Counted from the first letter of the stretch, positions 53,278 to 63,113 are shown. The stretch is DNA of 64,000 nt from Collimonas antrihumi (GCF_018304965.1 NZ_JAGQED010000008.1:79229-143228), one strand, 5' to 3'. Program-made: numbers and translations. The notes: generated by a model from the sequence alone, not told the origin.

Positions 53278-54064
53278 GCTGCTGATACAACCCGGTAACG
53301 CCGTCCATCACCTCCAATATGCGCTCGCTGGTGGTGGCGACGTTGATCGCATATTGCTGACGGTTTCTTTGATCTCCGCTTTGACGCAGCGCTCCATCAA
53401 AAAACATCCATTGTTGCTGCGCCAAGAGCAATTCATCACGGATTCTTGCCGTGTTGCCGGCCGAATTGCTCAGTATTTGCATGCCGCTTGTGAATTCCTT
53501 GCGCGCCAGTTCCAATTTGCCCGTGGCATCGGCCGGCGCCACATCCCATTGCAGCGCCTGATAGAACTTAGCCATTCTTTGCGACAGCATGCGTTGGCGT
53601 CCGGAGATGTTTACCAATTGACCGCTGGTACTGCCGGAATATTTTTCCAGTTGTACCGTGGCAGTTTGAGCCATCGCCAGCAGCTCCTCATTGATGACCA
53701 TGATGTTTCTGGCATCCTGTTGATTAGGCGTTTGCCCCACCAATGCCTGTTTGTAGCTAAGCCAGGTTTTCTCCATTTCGGTTAATACCAGCTTGTTATC
53801 GTTGGTTGGAGCAAAAATGCGAAGCTCAGCAAGCTGCCGTTCAAAAAGGTGAAGGGAGGCATCCAGGATTTTCCTGGAACGCTCCGCATCAATTGTTTGC
53901 CCTAGTTGCAAATAAGCCTTGGCCAAGCGTTGCGACAGCATCCTTTGTCGCCCTGACTTGTTGATGGCGTCGTTGATGTTGAGAATCTGCGCCAACGTAT
54001 AGGAAAACACTCCCAGGCTACCTGCAATGACAATCGTCTTGCCGAGAAAACGTCTTCTATCCAT
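53270..54064 (-). CDS. Protein with two PilJ/NarX-type sensor domains
   Basis: This 264-residue protein has a Tat-like or anchor N-terminus (RRRFLGKTIVIAGSLGVFSY), then two copies of the type IV pili methyl-accepting (PilJ/NarX N-terminal) domain. The repeated core GRQRMLSQR occurs at 38-46 and 155-163. NarX uses a similar P-box to bind nitrate. No kinase or methyl-accepting domain follows, so it is a stand-alone periplasmic sensor or partner protein. The Met at 54064 is chosen for the basic/hydrophobic start. Confidence 0.75.
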   Translation of the reverse strand: MDRRRFLGKTIVIAGSLGVFSYTLAQILNINDAINKSGRQRMLSQRLAKAYLQLGQTIDAERSRKILDASLHLFERQLAELRIFAPTNDNKLVLTEMEKTWLSYKQALVGQTPNQQDARNIMVINEELLAMAQTATVQLEKYSGSTSGQLVNISGRQRMLSQRMAKFYQALQWDVAPADATGKLELARKEFTSGMQILSNSAGNTARIRDELLLAQQQWMFFDGALRQSGDQRNRQQYAINVATTSERILEVMDGVTGLYQQLG

Positions 54065-54252
54065 TTTGTTGTTCTCCGTTGTTAAGTTAATCCATGTTTG
54101 TTTCCAATTGCAAATTTCATGCCTGATCCCGTCACCAAAACAGGGCATGCAATCATCAAAACGTCATCATCAGGTGATGTCCTGCGCGGCTGAAACGGCT
54201 TCGGTCTGTTACAAAATCTTTGTACCGGGTAGTTTACTTTTTTCGGATTTAA

Positions 54253-54267
54253 ACTACACTGTGTAGT
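54253..54267. promoter_or_regulatory. Palindromic operator-like site
   Basis: ACTACAC and GTGTAGT flank a central T, a perfect 15-base palindrome in the region between the PilJ-like gene and the broken metallo-hydrolase gene. The size fits a TetR-type operator, but no regulator gene is adjacent. Confidence 0.4.
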
Positions 54268-54340
54268 GTAATAATTCTTTGCTACCCGGCAGCAGCAAGG
54301 AATCGTTAACCAACCAGCATCAATAGGCAGGAAAAGTAGT

Positions 54341-54946
54341 ATGGCAAGTGAAACGCTCAAGGCTTTCGATACGCATATTCAGCCGCAATCTTCACAGTGG
54401 CGGGATGGCAAGTTCAGGAATCGTCTCCCCATGCACAAGAACGGCTTGTGGGGGACATTGCAAATCCTGTGGCGCTTCGCTTTCGATAAGCCAGCCGGAA
54501 CCGTGCCGGCCAAACCGATCCCGGTCCAGGCGATCAGCCGCGCACAATTGCTGGCGGCGCCGGATCGTTCCCTGTTTCGCCTGGGTCATTCCACCATGCT
54601 ATTGAAGCTACGCGGCGAATTCTGGCTGACCGACCCGGTGTTTTCCGAGCGCGCCTCTCCTTTTCAATGGATCGGCCCTAAACGCTTTCACCAACCGCCA
54701 ATCAGCATCGCCGAGCTGCCTCCCATCAAAGGAGTGATCTTGTCGCATGACCATTATGATCATCTGGATCATCAGGCGATCCTGCAACTAGTCGGCAAGG
54801 TACAGCATTTCCTTACGCCGCTGGGAGTAGGGGACACGCTAGTCAAATGGGGTGTGCCGGCGCAGAAGGTGCAGCAACTGGACTGGTGGCAAAGCACTCG
54901 GGTGGATGGCCTGCAACTGGTGGCGAGAGCAGTCAGTCTGACCTGA
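54341..54946 (+). pseudogene. Truncated metallo-beta-lactamase-fold hydrolase
   Basis: This 201-residue frame encodes the N-terminal part of an N-acyl-PE phospholipase D-like metallo-hydrolase (FRLGHSTMLLKLRGEFWLTD, then the zinc motif SHDHYDHLD near residue 145). Normal proteins run to about 330-370 residues with further His/Asp ligands; here homology stops near residue 193 and TGA follows. The same frame reopens at once, giving the 61-residue frame at 54962, so a deletion plus stop has destroyed the gene. Confidence 0.7.
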
Positions 54947-54961
54947 GATCGAGCTACGATT

Positions 54962-55147
54962 TTGCCAGAGGAAAAAATAGATAAATCCATTGTTTGCGAG
55001 AGTGAATACCTCTTGCTCGTGACTGAATTCGATTTTTTGTGGGGACGTAAGACAACCCTGCTGGAGCAAGCTCGCATGGAACGCATTGTCAGATTGATAA
55101 ATGCTTTTGAAGAGAACCGCCGGTCAGAAATTTTCTCGGAAGAATAG
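54962..55147 (+). CDS. Short frame after the truncated hydrolase
   Basis: This 61-residue frame (nominal TTG start) is in phase with the truncated hydrolase after the TGA at 54944. It has SIVCESEYLLLVTEFDFLWG and a helical charged end. I do not recognise it. It could be the tail of another gene left by the same deletion, or a small gene of its own; no ribosome binding site is visible. Confidence 0.25.
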   Translation: MPEEKIDKSIVCESEYLLLVTEFDFLWGRKTTLLEQARMERIVRLINAFEENRRSEIFSEE

Positions 55148-55259
55148 CTGGATAGCCATACCAATTTGCCCAGCTAGTCTCACCTCAATTCTCACCCCAA
55201 TTTCATGAATAGTTGATTCCGAGCATGTTAGGATTACCTTGCCATCAAGGAGGGCGGTC

Positions 55260-55484
55260 ATGACAGGTGAATTTGAATACAAAGGCATCCATTACTCGGT
55301 CACGGTCTATGAAGAAATAAAAGGACGATGGACCTGGTCCTTTCAAATCGAGAATGGCGTAATTCGCAAATGTACCGACTTGCCAATGGAGCACGAGGAA
55401 ATCGCGCGCAGAGAAGTCATGCGCAAAGTCAAATGGATGATCGACCATAAAAAATGGCTCCCGCCCTCCCACTTAGCGTCGTAA
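55260..55484 (+). CDS. Small conserved-looking protein of unknown function
   Basis: This 74-residue protein has a strong AAGGAGG at 55247-55253 and an ATG at 55260. It has a strand-rich half (GEFEYKGIHYSVTVYEEIKG) and a charged helix near the C-terminus (MEHEEIARREVMRKVKWMID). No membrane segment. It looks like a real small gene, but I cannot assign a family. Confidence 0.6.
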   Translation: MTGEFEYKGIHYSVTVYEEIKGRWTWSFQIENGVIRKCTDLPMEHEEIARREVMRKVKWMIDHKKWLPPSHLAS

Positions 55485-55716
55485 CGCGTGGCTAAGCAGC
55501 TAACAATGAGAGGAGTGAAATGCCAGGAGATGCGGCGGCTACGGCCGGCAAGATCATTTCATCGGGATCGACGTGACGCGTCAGTATTGCTGGGCGATGT
55601 CAATGGCCGAGGGGCGTTCACCCACACCGCCATCCAGCGTGCGATGCATATTCATCCGACTGTCTCCGAGTTGATACCCACGCTATTGGGCGATCTGAAA
55701 CCGTTGCAGCCGTGAC

Positions 55717-56298
55717 CTAATAACCGTAGTTTTTGGCGACCGTATTACCCAGGTATCCACCGCCAACAACGCCCGCCACTGTCGCCAGCGTACGGCCGTT
55801 GCCGCCACCGACCTGATGTCCCAGCAAGCCGCCGATTACTGCACCGGTAGCTATCCCCAACGGGCTTACCTGCGGTGCCGGGCGAGCTTGCTCGACCGGG
55901 GCCTGGTATTGCGGCGCCGGTCCTGCTTGCGCATAACTGGTGTCATGATTGCGATAGACATGATGCACTATCGTTTTTTGCCTGGGTGCCGGGCGAGCCG
56001 GCTCAACTTGATATCCGGCGGCCGTGGGCGCTGTCAGCGGCTGCATGTACTGATAGCCGTTCGCGGTTTGCACCAATACCGGTGCGGCGGTTGCCGGCGC
56101 CATCGGTGCAGCGGCATTTGCCATTGGCTGCTGCACGGCAGAGGTTGCCTCGGGAGCCTGAGTGCCAACCGTATTACCGTGAGAACTCGGGAGAAAACCG
56201 GTCATCGCTGCGATGCCAAGCAAGCTCGCCAAGGTGACGGTTGCGGCTGCGCCGGCGACCAAGGGGTGCAGACGGGCGGTTGTTTGGATGGCTTCCAT
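55717..56298 (-). CDS. Glycine-zipper 2TM domain protein
   Basis: This 193-residue protein has an N-terminal hydrophobic helix (residues 12-35) and a glycine-zipper domain (about 148-185: GIATGAVIGGLLGHQVGG, then ATVAGVVGGGYLG) like that of Rick_17kDa/2TM proteins. The middle is Ala/Pro/Gln rich. It probably sits in the envelope. A palindrome 78 bases upstream may control it. Confidence 0.75.
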   Translation of the reverse strand: MEAIQTTARLHPLVAGAAATVTLASLLGIAAMTGFLPSSHGNTVGTQAPEATSAVQQPMANAAAPMAPATAAPVLVQTANGYQYMQPLTAPTAAGYQVEPARPAPRQKTIVHHVYRNHDTSYAQAGPAPQYQAPVEQARPAPQVSPLGIATGAVIGGLLGHQVGGGNGRTLATVAGVVGGGYLGNTVAKNYGY

Positions 56299-56375
56299 TT
56301 GATTCTCCTTCTACGTTGACAATGATTTGATTGTACAAACGTAGCGGCCGCCAACCCACCCGAATTGTGTATCAG

Positions 56376-56394
56376 GTGTTTCGAATTGAAACAC
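56376..56394. promoter_or_regulatory. Operator-like palindrome upstream of the glycine-zipper gene
   Basis: GTGTTTC (56376-56382) and GAAACAC (56388-56394) flank GAATT. The 19-base dyad lies between the glycine-zipper and RutE-type genes, upstream of the former. The regulator is unknown. Confidence 0.4.
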
Positions 56395-56483
56395 AGTATT
56401 GATTCATCTGATGACGATAAAGAGCCTGCCAAAACAGTCCGTTCTGCCTGTTTGGCAGCGCTCCGGCATGCATGTCCATCGAA

Positions 56484-57113
56484 TCAAAGTAATTTGCATG
56501 CCTCGTCAAAATCGAGGCGAGGGCTGCGTGGAAATAGTTTGTCCGGGTCTCCGTAGCCAAGATTGCACAGGAAATTGGTTTTGATGTGACTGTCCGGGAA
56601 ATATTCATACTCGAAATTCACTGGCTTCGTCACCGGGAAAAATTCGTGATCCACTTTCACCTGGTCGAATCCCGACATCGGGCCGCAATCCAAGCCGAGG
56701 GCGCGCGCCGCCAGCATGAAATAGGCTCCCTGCAGGGAACTGTTACGCCTGGCGGTAACTTCAGCAAGTTCCGGCGTGTCCGCGAACCAGGCGCGGGCGT
56801 CGGCATGCGGAAACAGCTTTGGCAACTGCTCGTAGAATTTCCCGTCGTAGCCAATGATCGCCGTGACCGGGGCTGCCATGGTCTTGTCCACATTTCCAGG
56901 GGCCAACGCCGGCCGCAGACGTTCCTTGGCTTCCGGCGTACGCAAGAACAGAATGCGCGCCGGCGAACAATTGGCGCTGGTCGGCCCCCATTTCATCACG
57001 TCATAGAGGCGGCGCAGAATGTCGTCGCTTACCGGCTTTTCCAGCCACGCGTTATGTGTGCGGGCTTTAAAAAACAGAAGGTCGAGTCCGTCGTCGCTTA
57101 GTTGCTGGCTCAT
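56484..57113 (-). CDS. RutE-type nitroreductase (malonic semialdehyde reductase-like)
   Basis: This 209-residue flavoprotein matches RutE-like nitroreductases throughout: [38 protein letters not shown], then [17 protein letters not shown] and [13 protein letters not shown]. RutE reduces malonic semialdehyde in uracil degradation, but no rut genes are nearby, so a general nitro/enal reductase role is equally possible. The ATG at 57113 has GAGG upstream. Confidence 0.85.
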   Translation of the reverse strand: MSQQLSDDGLDLLFFKARTHNAWLEKPVSDDILRRLYDVMKWGPTSANCSPARILFLRTPEAKERLRPALAPGNVDKTMAAPVTAIIGYDGKFYEQLPKLFPHADARAWFADTPELAEVTARRNSSLQGAYFMLAARALGLDCGPMSGFDQVKVDHEFFPVTKPVNFEYEYFPDSHIKTNFLCNLGYGDPDKLFPRSPRLDFDEACKLL

Positions 57114-57245
57114 GTTCATCACCTCATTGTTGGTTAGATTCATCGGGTTAGATTTATTGATGCTGTCGACACACCAGTATAGTTGGCAGGAATTAAAATG
57201 AAATGGTTTTCTAACTGTGTGAAGCAACGTGCTCAATGCGGAAAA

Positions 57246-58175
57246 TCAATGTATCTCGGCTGGCGCCGCAAATCCAACTTCACCAGGCCCCGGCGGCAGG
57301 GGCTTTCGTCCGAATAAAATGCTTTGCGGTTGCTGCTCGACGCCTGACAGCACGCGATCCAGCGCGTGGGAATTATGCGAAAAATCGTTGATCATGACGT
57401 GTAGTTGCGGCAAGGTATCCTTCAAATCCTGGCTGGTCTGGCCCAGATTGTCTGCGGTACTGCCGATGCGGTCCAGGGTATCCACGCGCGTGCGGACTTC
57501 TTGCGTGAGACTGTTTAAATTAGACAGCAAGGGATCCATGTGCGCCAAAGCTTTGTCGGTGCGGGCGCTGATGGCAGGAAGCTTTTTGAGCGTCGGCTGC
57601 AGTTCGGCGGCGAGATCGGCGATCCGGCCCGAAGCGGTCTTCAGGTTGACGATCGTCAACGACAACTGTTCCAGATTGTCGTCATTGAGCAGTTTGTTCA
57701 GCCGTTTTGCTGCCTGGCCCGTGTCGCGCAGCAAATCCTGTCCCGAATTGCCGATCTGATCGAAAAACGAGGGCCGCATTTCGATGCGGCCAATTTCATC
57801 TGGATTGAGCACGAGTTTTGCCGGATTGCTGCCGTCGTCGTCCAGTTGCACGAAAGACAGTCCGGTGATGCCCAGGTAACTCAGTTGCGCATAGGTCCCC
57901 TGGTTGACAGGCGTTCCCTTGTCGACGCCGATCTTGATCAGGATGACATGCGGGTCGGCCGGGGAAAACTGGATATCCTTGACCTTACCTACATCCACGC
58001 CGCGCAGCCGCACTGGAGCATTGCGGTTCAGGCCTGATACCGGCGTCCTGGATAACAGCAGGTAATCCTGCTGATCGACGGCATCGCCGTTCAACCGGAT
58101 CGCCACCAGCACCAATCCGATGCAAAGCAGTACCAGGAACAGGCCGGCAGACAGGGCATGGGCGCGGTTTTCCAT
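57246..58175 (-). CDS. MCE/MlaD-family lipid-binding protein
   Basis: This 309-residue protein has one N-terminal membrane anchor (residues 8-28), an MCE domain (about 38-120, with PVRLRGVDVGKVKDIQF) and a long helical C-terminal tail with coiled-coil character. It ferries lipids between membranes. It is the third gene of the permease-ATPase-MCE operon and lies 18 bases after the ATPase. Confidence 0.85.
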   Translation of the reverse strand: MENRAHALSAGLFLVLLCIGLVLVAIRLNGDAVDQQDYLLLSRTPVSGLNRNAPVRLRGVDVGKVKDIQFSPADPHVILIKIGVDKGTPVNQGTYAQLSYLGITGLSFVQLDDDGSNPAKLVLNPDEIGRIEMRPSFFDQIGNSGQDLLRDTGQAAKRLNKLLNDDNLEQLSLTIVNLKTASGRIADLAAELQPTLKKLPAISARTDKALAHMDPLLSNLNSLTQEVRTRVDTLDRIGSTADNLGQTSQDLKDTLPQLHVMINDFSHNSHALDRVLSGVEQQPQSILFGRKPLPPGPGEVGFAAPAEIH

Positions 58176-58193
58176 TGACCATCTCCTTATACT

Positions 58194-59006
58194 TCATGCA
58201 ACGTGCAGGCCGACGGCCAGCTTGTCGCGGAAATCCTTGACGTTTTCCTGCTCGCAGCGTTTGATGTGACCGAGGAAGAAATTCTGCACGAATGGATCGG
58301 CGTGGTGCACGATATCCCACAGCGGACCGACCGTCAGCAGTTGCTGGTTAGCCAGCACGGCCACCCGGTCGGAAAGCGCCAGCAGGGTGTCGACATCGTG
58401 CGTCACCATGACCACGGTGAGATTCAGCGCGCGGCGCAGTGATTCGATCAGCTGTACGAAACCGTGGCTGCGCTCAGGATCCAGGCCTGCGGTCGGTTCG
58501 TCGAGGAACAGCAGTTCCGGATTGAGCGCCAGCGCGCGGGCCAGGGCGACCCGCTTGACCATGCCGCCGGACAGTTCGGCCGGCATCTTGTTGGCGCTCA
58601 TGGCCTCAATTTCGACCAGGTCGAGTTTCATCATCACCAGTTCACGGATCACGTCTTCGGGCAACGCTTTGAGTTCGCGCAGCGGCAGGGCGACATTGTC
58701 GAATACGCTCAATGCCGAAAATAACGCGCCTTCCTGGAACAGGACACCCCAGCGGTTGCGGGTCTGGCGCAGGTCGGCAACCGGGCAGCCCTGCAGGGGG
58801 ACGTCGAACACTCTGATATTGCCGCGGCTAGGAGCTTCGAGGCCGAGCATGAGGCGCAGCAGGGTGGTCTTGCCGCTGCCCGAACCGCCGATGATCGCCA
58901 TCACTTCGCCGTAATTCACGCCTAAGGTGAGATCGCGATGGATGACGGTGTCGCCGTACCGGGTCCATACGGCGTTGATGTCGATGATATGGTCTGTTGT
59001 GCTCAC
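58194..59006 (-). CDS. Mla-type ABC transporter ATPase (MlaF-like)
   Basis: This 270-residue ATPase has Walker A GGSGSGKTT, signature ELSGGMVKRVALARAL and Walker B LLFLDEPTAGLD, with His in MVTHD. It energises the MlaE-type permease. The C-terminal 25 residues exceed the core domain and may contact the MCE partner. Confidence 0.88.
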   Translation of the reverse strand: MSTTDHIIDINAVWTRYGDTVIHRDLTLGVNYGEVMAIIGGSGSGKTTLLRLMLGLEAPSRGNIRVFDVPLQGCPVADLRQTRNRWGVLFQEGALFSALSVFDNVALPLRELKALPEDVIRELVMMKLDLVEIEAMSANKMPAELSGGMVKRVALARALALNPELLFLDEPTAGLDPERSHGFVQLIESLRRALNLTVVMVTHDVDTLLALSDRVAVLANQQLLTVGPLWDIVHHADPFVQNFFLGHIKRCEQENVKDFRDKLAVGLHVA

Positions 59007-59072
59007 GTTAGAACCTGCATGTTCATTTTTGGCCGATATTGTTCACTGATTACTGATTGTTCCAGCTTGCGT

Positions 59073-60197
59073 CTAGAAACCCACATTCGAAAAAATCACG
59101 GCAAATATGGCGTCCACAATGATCACGATAGTGATCGAAGTAACGACCGAATCGGTGGTGCTGGCGCCCAGGCTTTCTGTGTTCGGCTGGATTTGCAATC
59201 CGTAGTGGCAGGCGATTAATGCGACCAGCATGCCGAATACGGAACCCTTGCACAGGCCTAGCCACAGGTTGGCGATCGGCACTGCTGCAGGCAAGCCGTG
59301 CAGAAACTGGCGATAACCGATGTCTAGCTGCAGATAAGCCGACAACATGCCGCCGAGCAGCGCGGCCATGTCGCTCCAGATAATCAGCAGCGGCAAGGTG
59401 ATGGCTAGCGCCACGACCTTTGGCAGCACCAGGCGCTGGGTGTGCGAAATGCCCATGGCTGACAAGGCATCGAGCTCGCGGGTCACGCGCATGACGCCGA
59501 GTTGCGCCGTCATCGAAGAGCCGGAACGTCCGGCTACCAGGATGGCCGCCAGTATCGGCCCCAGTTCGCGCACGATGCCCAGTCCCAGGATATTGATGAT
59601 GAAGACGTCGGCGCCGTAGTTTTTCAATTGGATCGACGACAGATAGCTCAGCACTACGCCGACCAGAAATCCAACCAGCGCGGTGATGGCCAGCGCCTGG
59701 CTGCCGGTGCGATGGATGTTGGCTGAGATTTCGCGCCACGGGATATCATTCGGGTGACGCAGCAGATACAGGCCGTCCAGCAGCAGATTGCCTGCCAGGA
59801 TCGTGATGAGGCGCAGGCTCTTGCAGAACGACAAAAAACCTTGCCCAAGTCTCACCAGCAGTTCGAGCCGATCGCGCGGCACCGGTGGTGGCGGTGAAAA
59901 TGGTTTCTCCGCCAGATGAGCGAACATCTCTTCGTATTCTGGCTTGAGCAGGATGTCCGGCCGCCGCCGGCCCCACATGCGCCACAGGAACAGCGCGCCG
60001 GCGGCATCCAGTTGCTGGATCGCGCGCAGGTCCCACCTGGCAGTGTGGTCTTTAGCGTATTGCGTCAGCTGCGGCCGCAAGGTGGCGACATCCGGCAAGA
60101 TGACACGCAACAGCCAGGTGCCGCTGACTTCAATCCGGTTGATGCCGTCGGTATCGGTCACACGCAGCAAACGTGGCGGTGTCATGGTGATGGCCAT
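59073..60197 (-). CDS. MlaE-type permease with N-terminal STAS-like domain
   Basis: This 374-residue protein begins with a STAS/MlaB-like domain (residues 1-100, with LDAAGALFLWRMWG) fused to an MlaE permease (about 125-374). The permease carries GPILAAILVAGRSGSSMTAQ and LDALSAMGISHTQRLVLPKV, both typical of MlaE. In E. coli the STAS partner MlaB is a separate protein. It is the first gene of the operon. Confidence 0.87.
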   Translation of the reverse strand: MAITMTPPRLLRVTDTDGINRIEVSGTWLLRVILPDVATLRPQLTQYAKDHTARWDLRAIQQLDAAGALFLWRMWGRRRPDILLKPEYEEMFAHLAEKPFSPPPPVPRDRLELLVRLGQGFLSFCKSLRLITILAGNLLLDGLYLLRHPNDIPWREISANIHRTGSQALAITALVGFLVGVVLSYLSSIQLKNYGADVFIINILGLGIVRELGPILAAILVAGRSGSSMTAQLGVMRVTRELDALSAMGISHTQRLVLPKVVALAITLPLLIIWSDMAALLGGMLSAYLQLDIGYRQFLHGLPAAVPIANLWLGLCKGSVFGMLVALIACHYGLQIQPNTESLGASTTDSVVTSITIVIIVDAIFAVIFSNVGF

Positions 60198-60263
60198 GTC
60201 TAGAGAAGCGCTGCAATAAAGTAGATCGCTCTCGGCATTGAAAGCCCGCGTTTGGGTGAGATA

Positions 60264-61022
60264 TCACGAAACATAGCGGTGACTCCATGCTGCGATCATA
60301 TTTGCCACATAGGTCGCGTCATGCTTGCGCGTCAGGAGATGATCGGCATCGTCGAGCGATAAAAAACTCTTCGGGTGTTTTGCCGCAGTAAAAATATGCA
60401 TGGCGTTCGAGATGTCGACGGTGGTGTCGCGCGGCGCATGCATCACCAGCAATGCTTTCCTGAGGTGGGCGATCTTGTGGTTCAATTGCTGTTCCCTGGC
60501 ATCCTGCAGGAACTGGTGCTTGATCTTGAACCGGCGGCCGGACAGCTGCACTTCCGCTTCGCCGTCGACTTCTATCTCTTCGATTTTATCCCGGAACAAG
60601 CCGGTGACATGGGTCGGATCGCTGGGAGCGGCGATGGTGACGATTGCGCGGACTTCCGGTATATCGGCTGCAGCGGATAGCACAGCCGCGCCGCCGAGGC
60701 TGTGACCAATCATAAGCGCCGGAGCGCGATAAACCTGACGCATATGGTCGGCTGCGGCAATCAGATCCGCTACATTCGAGGAAAAATTAGTGTTGGCGAA
60801 TTCACCTTCGCTGGCGCCGAGGCCGGTGAAGTCGAAACGTAGTACGGCTATGTGATGGCTGGTCAGTGCCTGCGCAATGCGGCTGGCAGCGAAAATGTCC
60901 TTGCCGCAGGTGAAACAATGGGCAAACAGGGCAAAGGCGTGCGGGTCTCCTGACGGCGCATCGAGCCGCGCCGCCAACTTTTGTCCGTAAGCGCCTGTAA
61001 AATCAGTGCGTTCACTTATCAT
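60264..61022 (-). CDS. Alpha/beta hydrolase without its usual OsmC partner domain
   Basis: This 252-residue hydrolase has the nucleophile motif GHSLGG (106-111, Ser108) and a later DADHLL His. [18 protein letters not shown] and [15 protein letters not shown] closely resemble the hydrolase half of bifunctional hydrolase-OsmC proteins of about 400 residues. The OsmC half is missing here; the frame stops right after the hydrolase. A 15-bp repeat array lies upstream. Confidence 0.8.
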   Translation of the reverse strand: MISERTDFTGAYGQKLAARLDAPSGDPHAFALFAHCFTCGKDIFAASRIAQALTSHHIAVLRFDFTGLGASEGEFANTNFSSNVADLIAAADHMRQVYRAPALMIGHSLGGAAVLSAAADIPEVRAIVTIAAPSDPTHVTGLFRDKIEEIEVDGEAEVQLSGRRFKIKHQFLQDAREQQLNHKIAHLRKALLVMHAPRDTTVDISNAMHIFTAAKHPKSFLSLDDADHLLTRKHDATYVANMIAAWSHRYVS

Positions 61023-61059
61023 TCGCCACTCTCCACCAATCTGAGTTGGGTCGGGAATT

Positions 61060-61104
61060 GAGTATAAATTCGTTGAATATAAACTCGTCGAATATAAACT
61101 CGGG
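61060..61104. promoter_or_regulatory. Three 15-bp direct repeats upstream of the hydrolase gene
   Basis: GAGTATAAATTCGTT (61060-61074), GAATATAAACTCGTC (61075-61089) and GAATATAAACTCGGG (61090-61104) are head-to-tail repeats 38-82 bases upstream of the hydrolase start on the minus strand. They are AT-rich and may overlap the promoter. Tandem binding of a response-regulator-type factor is a reasonable reading. Confidence 0.55.
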
Positions 61105-61152
61105 TGCTATGGCACGATATTACGCCTCAACGCTCATAATTTCTCGAAATGA

Positions 61153-61365
61153 TCAAGATGGGACGATCTCGCACCACACGCAATCAGTGCCGATCCATCG
61201 CAAAAAATCAGTCAGCAAGACATTGACGTCAAAAGAGATGACGATAGCCAGGCAGAGAGCAATCAACGTCATAAAAAATCTCAGTACCTTTTGCCAATTG
61301 CCCATGCCGTCACTGTAGGGAATCCAATAGTCACGAAGATGATGATGTTTCATTCCGGTAGACAT
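61153..61365 (-). CDS. Small membrane protein
   Basis: This 70-residue protein has one hydrophobic helix (about 27-45, KVLRFFMTLIALCLAIVIS) with a basic/His-rich N-terminus and a short C-terminal end carrying Cys-Val-Trp-Cys. A good AAGGAG lies 7 bases before the ATG. I do not recognise the family. Its neighbour is the hydrolase gene. Confidence 0.65.
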   Translation of the reverse strand: MSTGMKHHHLRDYWIPYSDGMGNWQKVLRFFMTLIALCLAIVISFDVNVLLTDFLRWIGTDCVWCEIVPS

Positions 61366-61523
61366 CGCACTATCTCCTTATTCGATGAAGCGCCACGAAT
61401 AATGCATAAACGCAACATATTGATATGCGCCAATCCTCAACAATTCCTTTGCCGCAGATTCATATTAGACGAGCGATAACACTACTGATAGCGAGACTAT
61501 CCTTTTCTGAAACCACGGAACAT

Positions 61524-63113
61524 TCAGTTCTTTTGTGTTTTCTGAGGATGGAGGCCAATCAACAACCATGCGCTCAAGGCACTGCCCAATGCCAGGAGCG
61601 CGGAGAGTAACATCACACAACGGAAGCCCGATACGTACGACTGGCCAATTGCGCTTTTGAGGGCGATCTGTTCCTGTTCGCTCACCTCCGCCGGCACCGC
61701 GATTGCAGCAAGTTTGGCACGCTGCGCTTCTACAGTATGCAACGTGTCCGGCGCCGTATTCAAGGTCTTGAGATGGCTGTCCAGGCTGGCATTGAACGCC
61801 AGGTTCATCACAATCCCGAAGATTGCGATGGCCAGCAAGGCGGCAGTACGCGAGACCGCGTTATTGACGCCTGACGCCGCGCCGGCAAGACTTTGGTCGA
61901 CCGCATTCATGACCGTCGTGGTCAGCGGCGCGACACTGATCGACATGCCGAATCCAAGCACCAGCACCGCCGGGAAATAATTAGCCCAATAACTGCCGCC
62001 CAAGCCGGGAACGGCGAACAGGGCGAATCCGACTGCCGCAATCGTGGGACCAATCACGAGCGGCCTCTTGGCGCCATATCGGTCAACCAGTCCGCCGCTC
62101 CACCTTGACAGGGAAAACATCAGCAGCACAAACGGCAGCAACGCAGCGCCAGCGGCGACGGCAGAATACCCTTGCACCAGAATCAGGTTCAGCGGTAGAA
62201 AATACAGGCCGCCGCCAAGCGCCGCATACAGCAGGAGCGTCAGCAAATTCGCGCCGCTGAAATTACGGGAATGGAACAGGCCAAGTGGCAGCATCGGGGC
62301 TGGATGCCGTAACTCGACGCCGATGAAGATGGTGAGCATCAGTGCCGCCAGAACCAGCGTTGCAATCACCGTCACGTCGCCCCAGCCTTTGTTCGACGAT
62401 TCAATCAAACCGTAGACCAGGCATCCCAGCCCGATGCTGGCCAGCGCGGCGCCTGCCCAGTCCAGGCTGCCCGAAGCGCGCTGGTCGCGGCTTTCGGGTA
62501 CGTACCGGAACGCGAGGGTAATGACTAGCAAGGCGAGTGGAACGTTGATCAGGAACGCCATGCGCCAAGAAACATGTTCGATCAGAAAACCGCCGATCAC
62601 CGGTCCGATCGCGGCGGTGATGGCGCTGTAACCGGACCAGGTGCCGATCGCTTTGCCGCGTTCGCTTTCGGGAAACGATGCGCTGATGAGGGCGAGGCTG
62701 CCCGGGACCAGCAAGGCGCCGCCGATTCCCTGTATCGCGCGTGCGAAAATCAATTGCATGACGCTGCCAGTCAACCCGCACCAGATGGAAGCAACAGCAA
62801 ATAGCGCGACGCCAATGGCAAAAACGCGCCGCCGCCCGAACCGGTCGCCCGCGGCGCCGCCCACCAGCAGCAGCGCAGCCAGGAAGAGGGCGTAGGCTTC
62901 AACCACCCACTGCGCATCGGTAGCGCTGGCGCCGAACGCGCGCTGCAAGGCAGGCAGAGCTACATTGACCACGGTGCCATCGATGAACACCATGCTTGAG
63001 GCGAGTATCGTGGCCGCCAGCACCCACGGTCGCGCGCTGCGCTTGCACAGTGAATCCGTCGCCGCATCGGCGATGGCGTTCTTGTCACGCGGGCGGGCAG
63101 GCGATACAGTCAT
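61524..63113 (-). CDS. DHA2-type MFS multidrug exporter (EmrB/QacA-like)
   Basis: This 529-residue transporter has 14 predicted membrane segments and the DHA2 pattern: ASSMVFIDGTVVNVALPALQ, GGAAGDRFGRRRVF in the first loop and GTWSGYSAITAAIGPVIGGF. It probably exports drugs or toxic metabolites using the proton gradient. I use the Met at 63113, with GGAG upstream. Longer in-frame starts encode implausible N-termini. Confidence 0.87.
   Translation of the reverse strand: MTVSPARPRDKNAIADAATDSLCKRSARPWVLAATILASSMVFIDGTVVNVALPALQRAFGASATDAQWVVEAYALFLAALLLVGGAAGDRFGRRRVFAIGVALFAVASIWCGLTGSVMQLIFARAIQGIGGALLVPGSLALISASFPESERGKAIGTWSGYSAITAAIGPVIGGFLIEHVSWRMAFLINVPLALLVITLAFRYVPESRDQRASGSLDWAGAALASIGLGCLVYGLIESSNKGWGDVTVIATLVLAALMLTIFIGVELRHPAPMLPLGLFHSRNFSGANLLTLLLYAALGGGLYFLPLNLILVQGYSAVAAGAALLPFVLLMFSLSRWSGGLVDRYGAKRPLVIGPTIAAVGFALFAVPGLGGSYWANYFPAVLVLGFGMSISVAPLTTTVMNAVDQSLAGAASGVNNAVSRTAALLAIAIFGIVMNLAFNASLDSHLKTLNTAPDTLHTVEAQRAKLAAIAVPAEVSEQEQIALKSAIGQSYVSGFRCVMLLSALLALGSALSAWLLIGLHPQKTQKN

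Noticed and set aside
55500..55715. Short frame ending near the glycine-zipper gene, with GRGAFTHTAIQRAM
   Set aside because: It faintly recalls the end of caspase-like peptidases, but the upstream part is absent and the match is too short to call a fragment.
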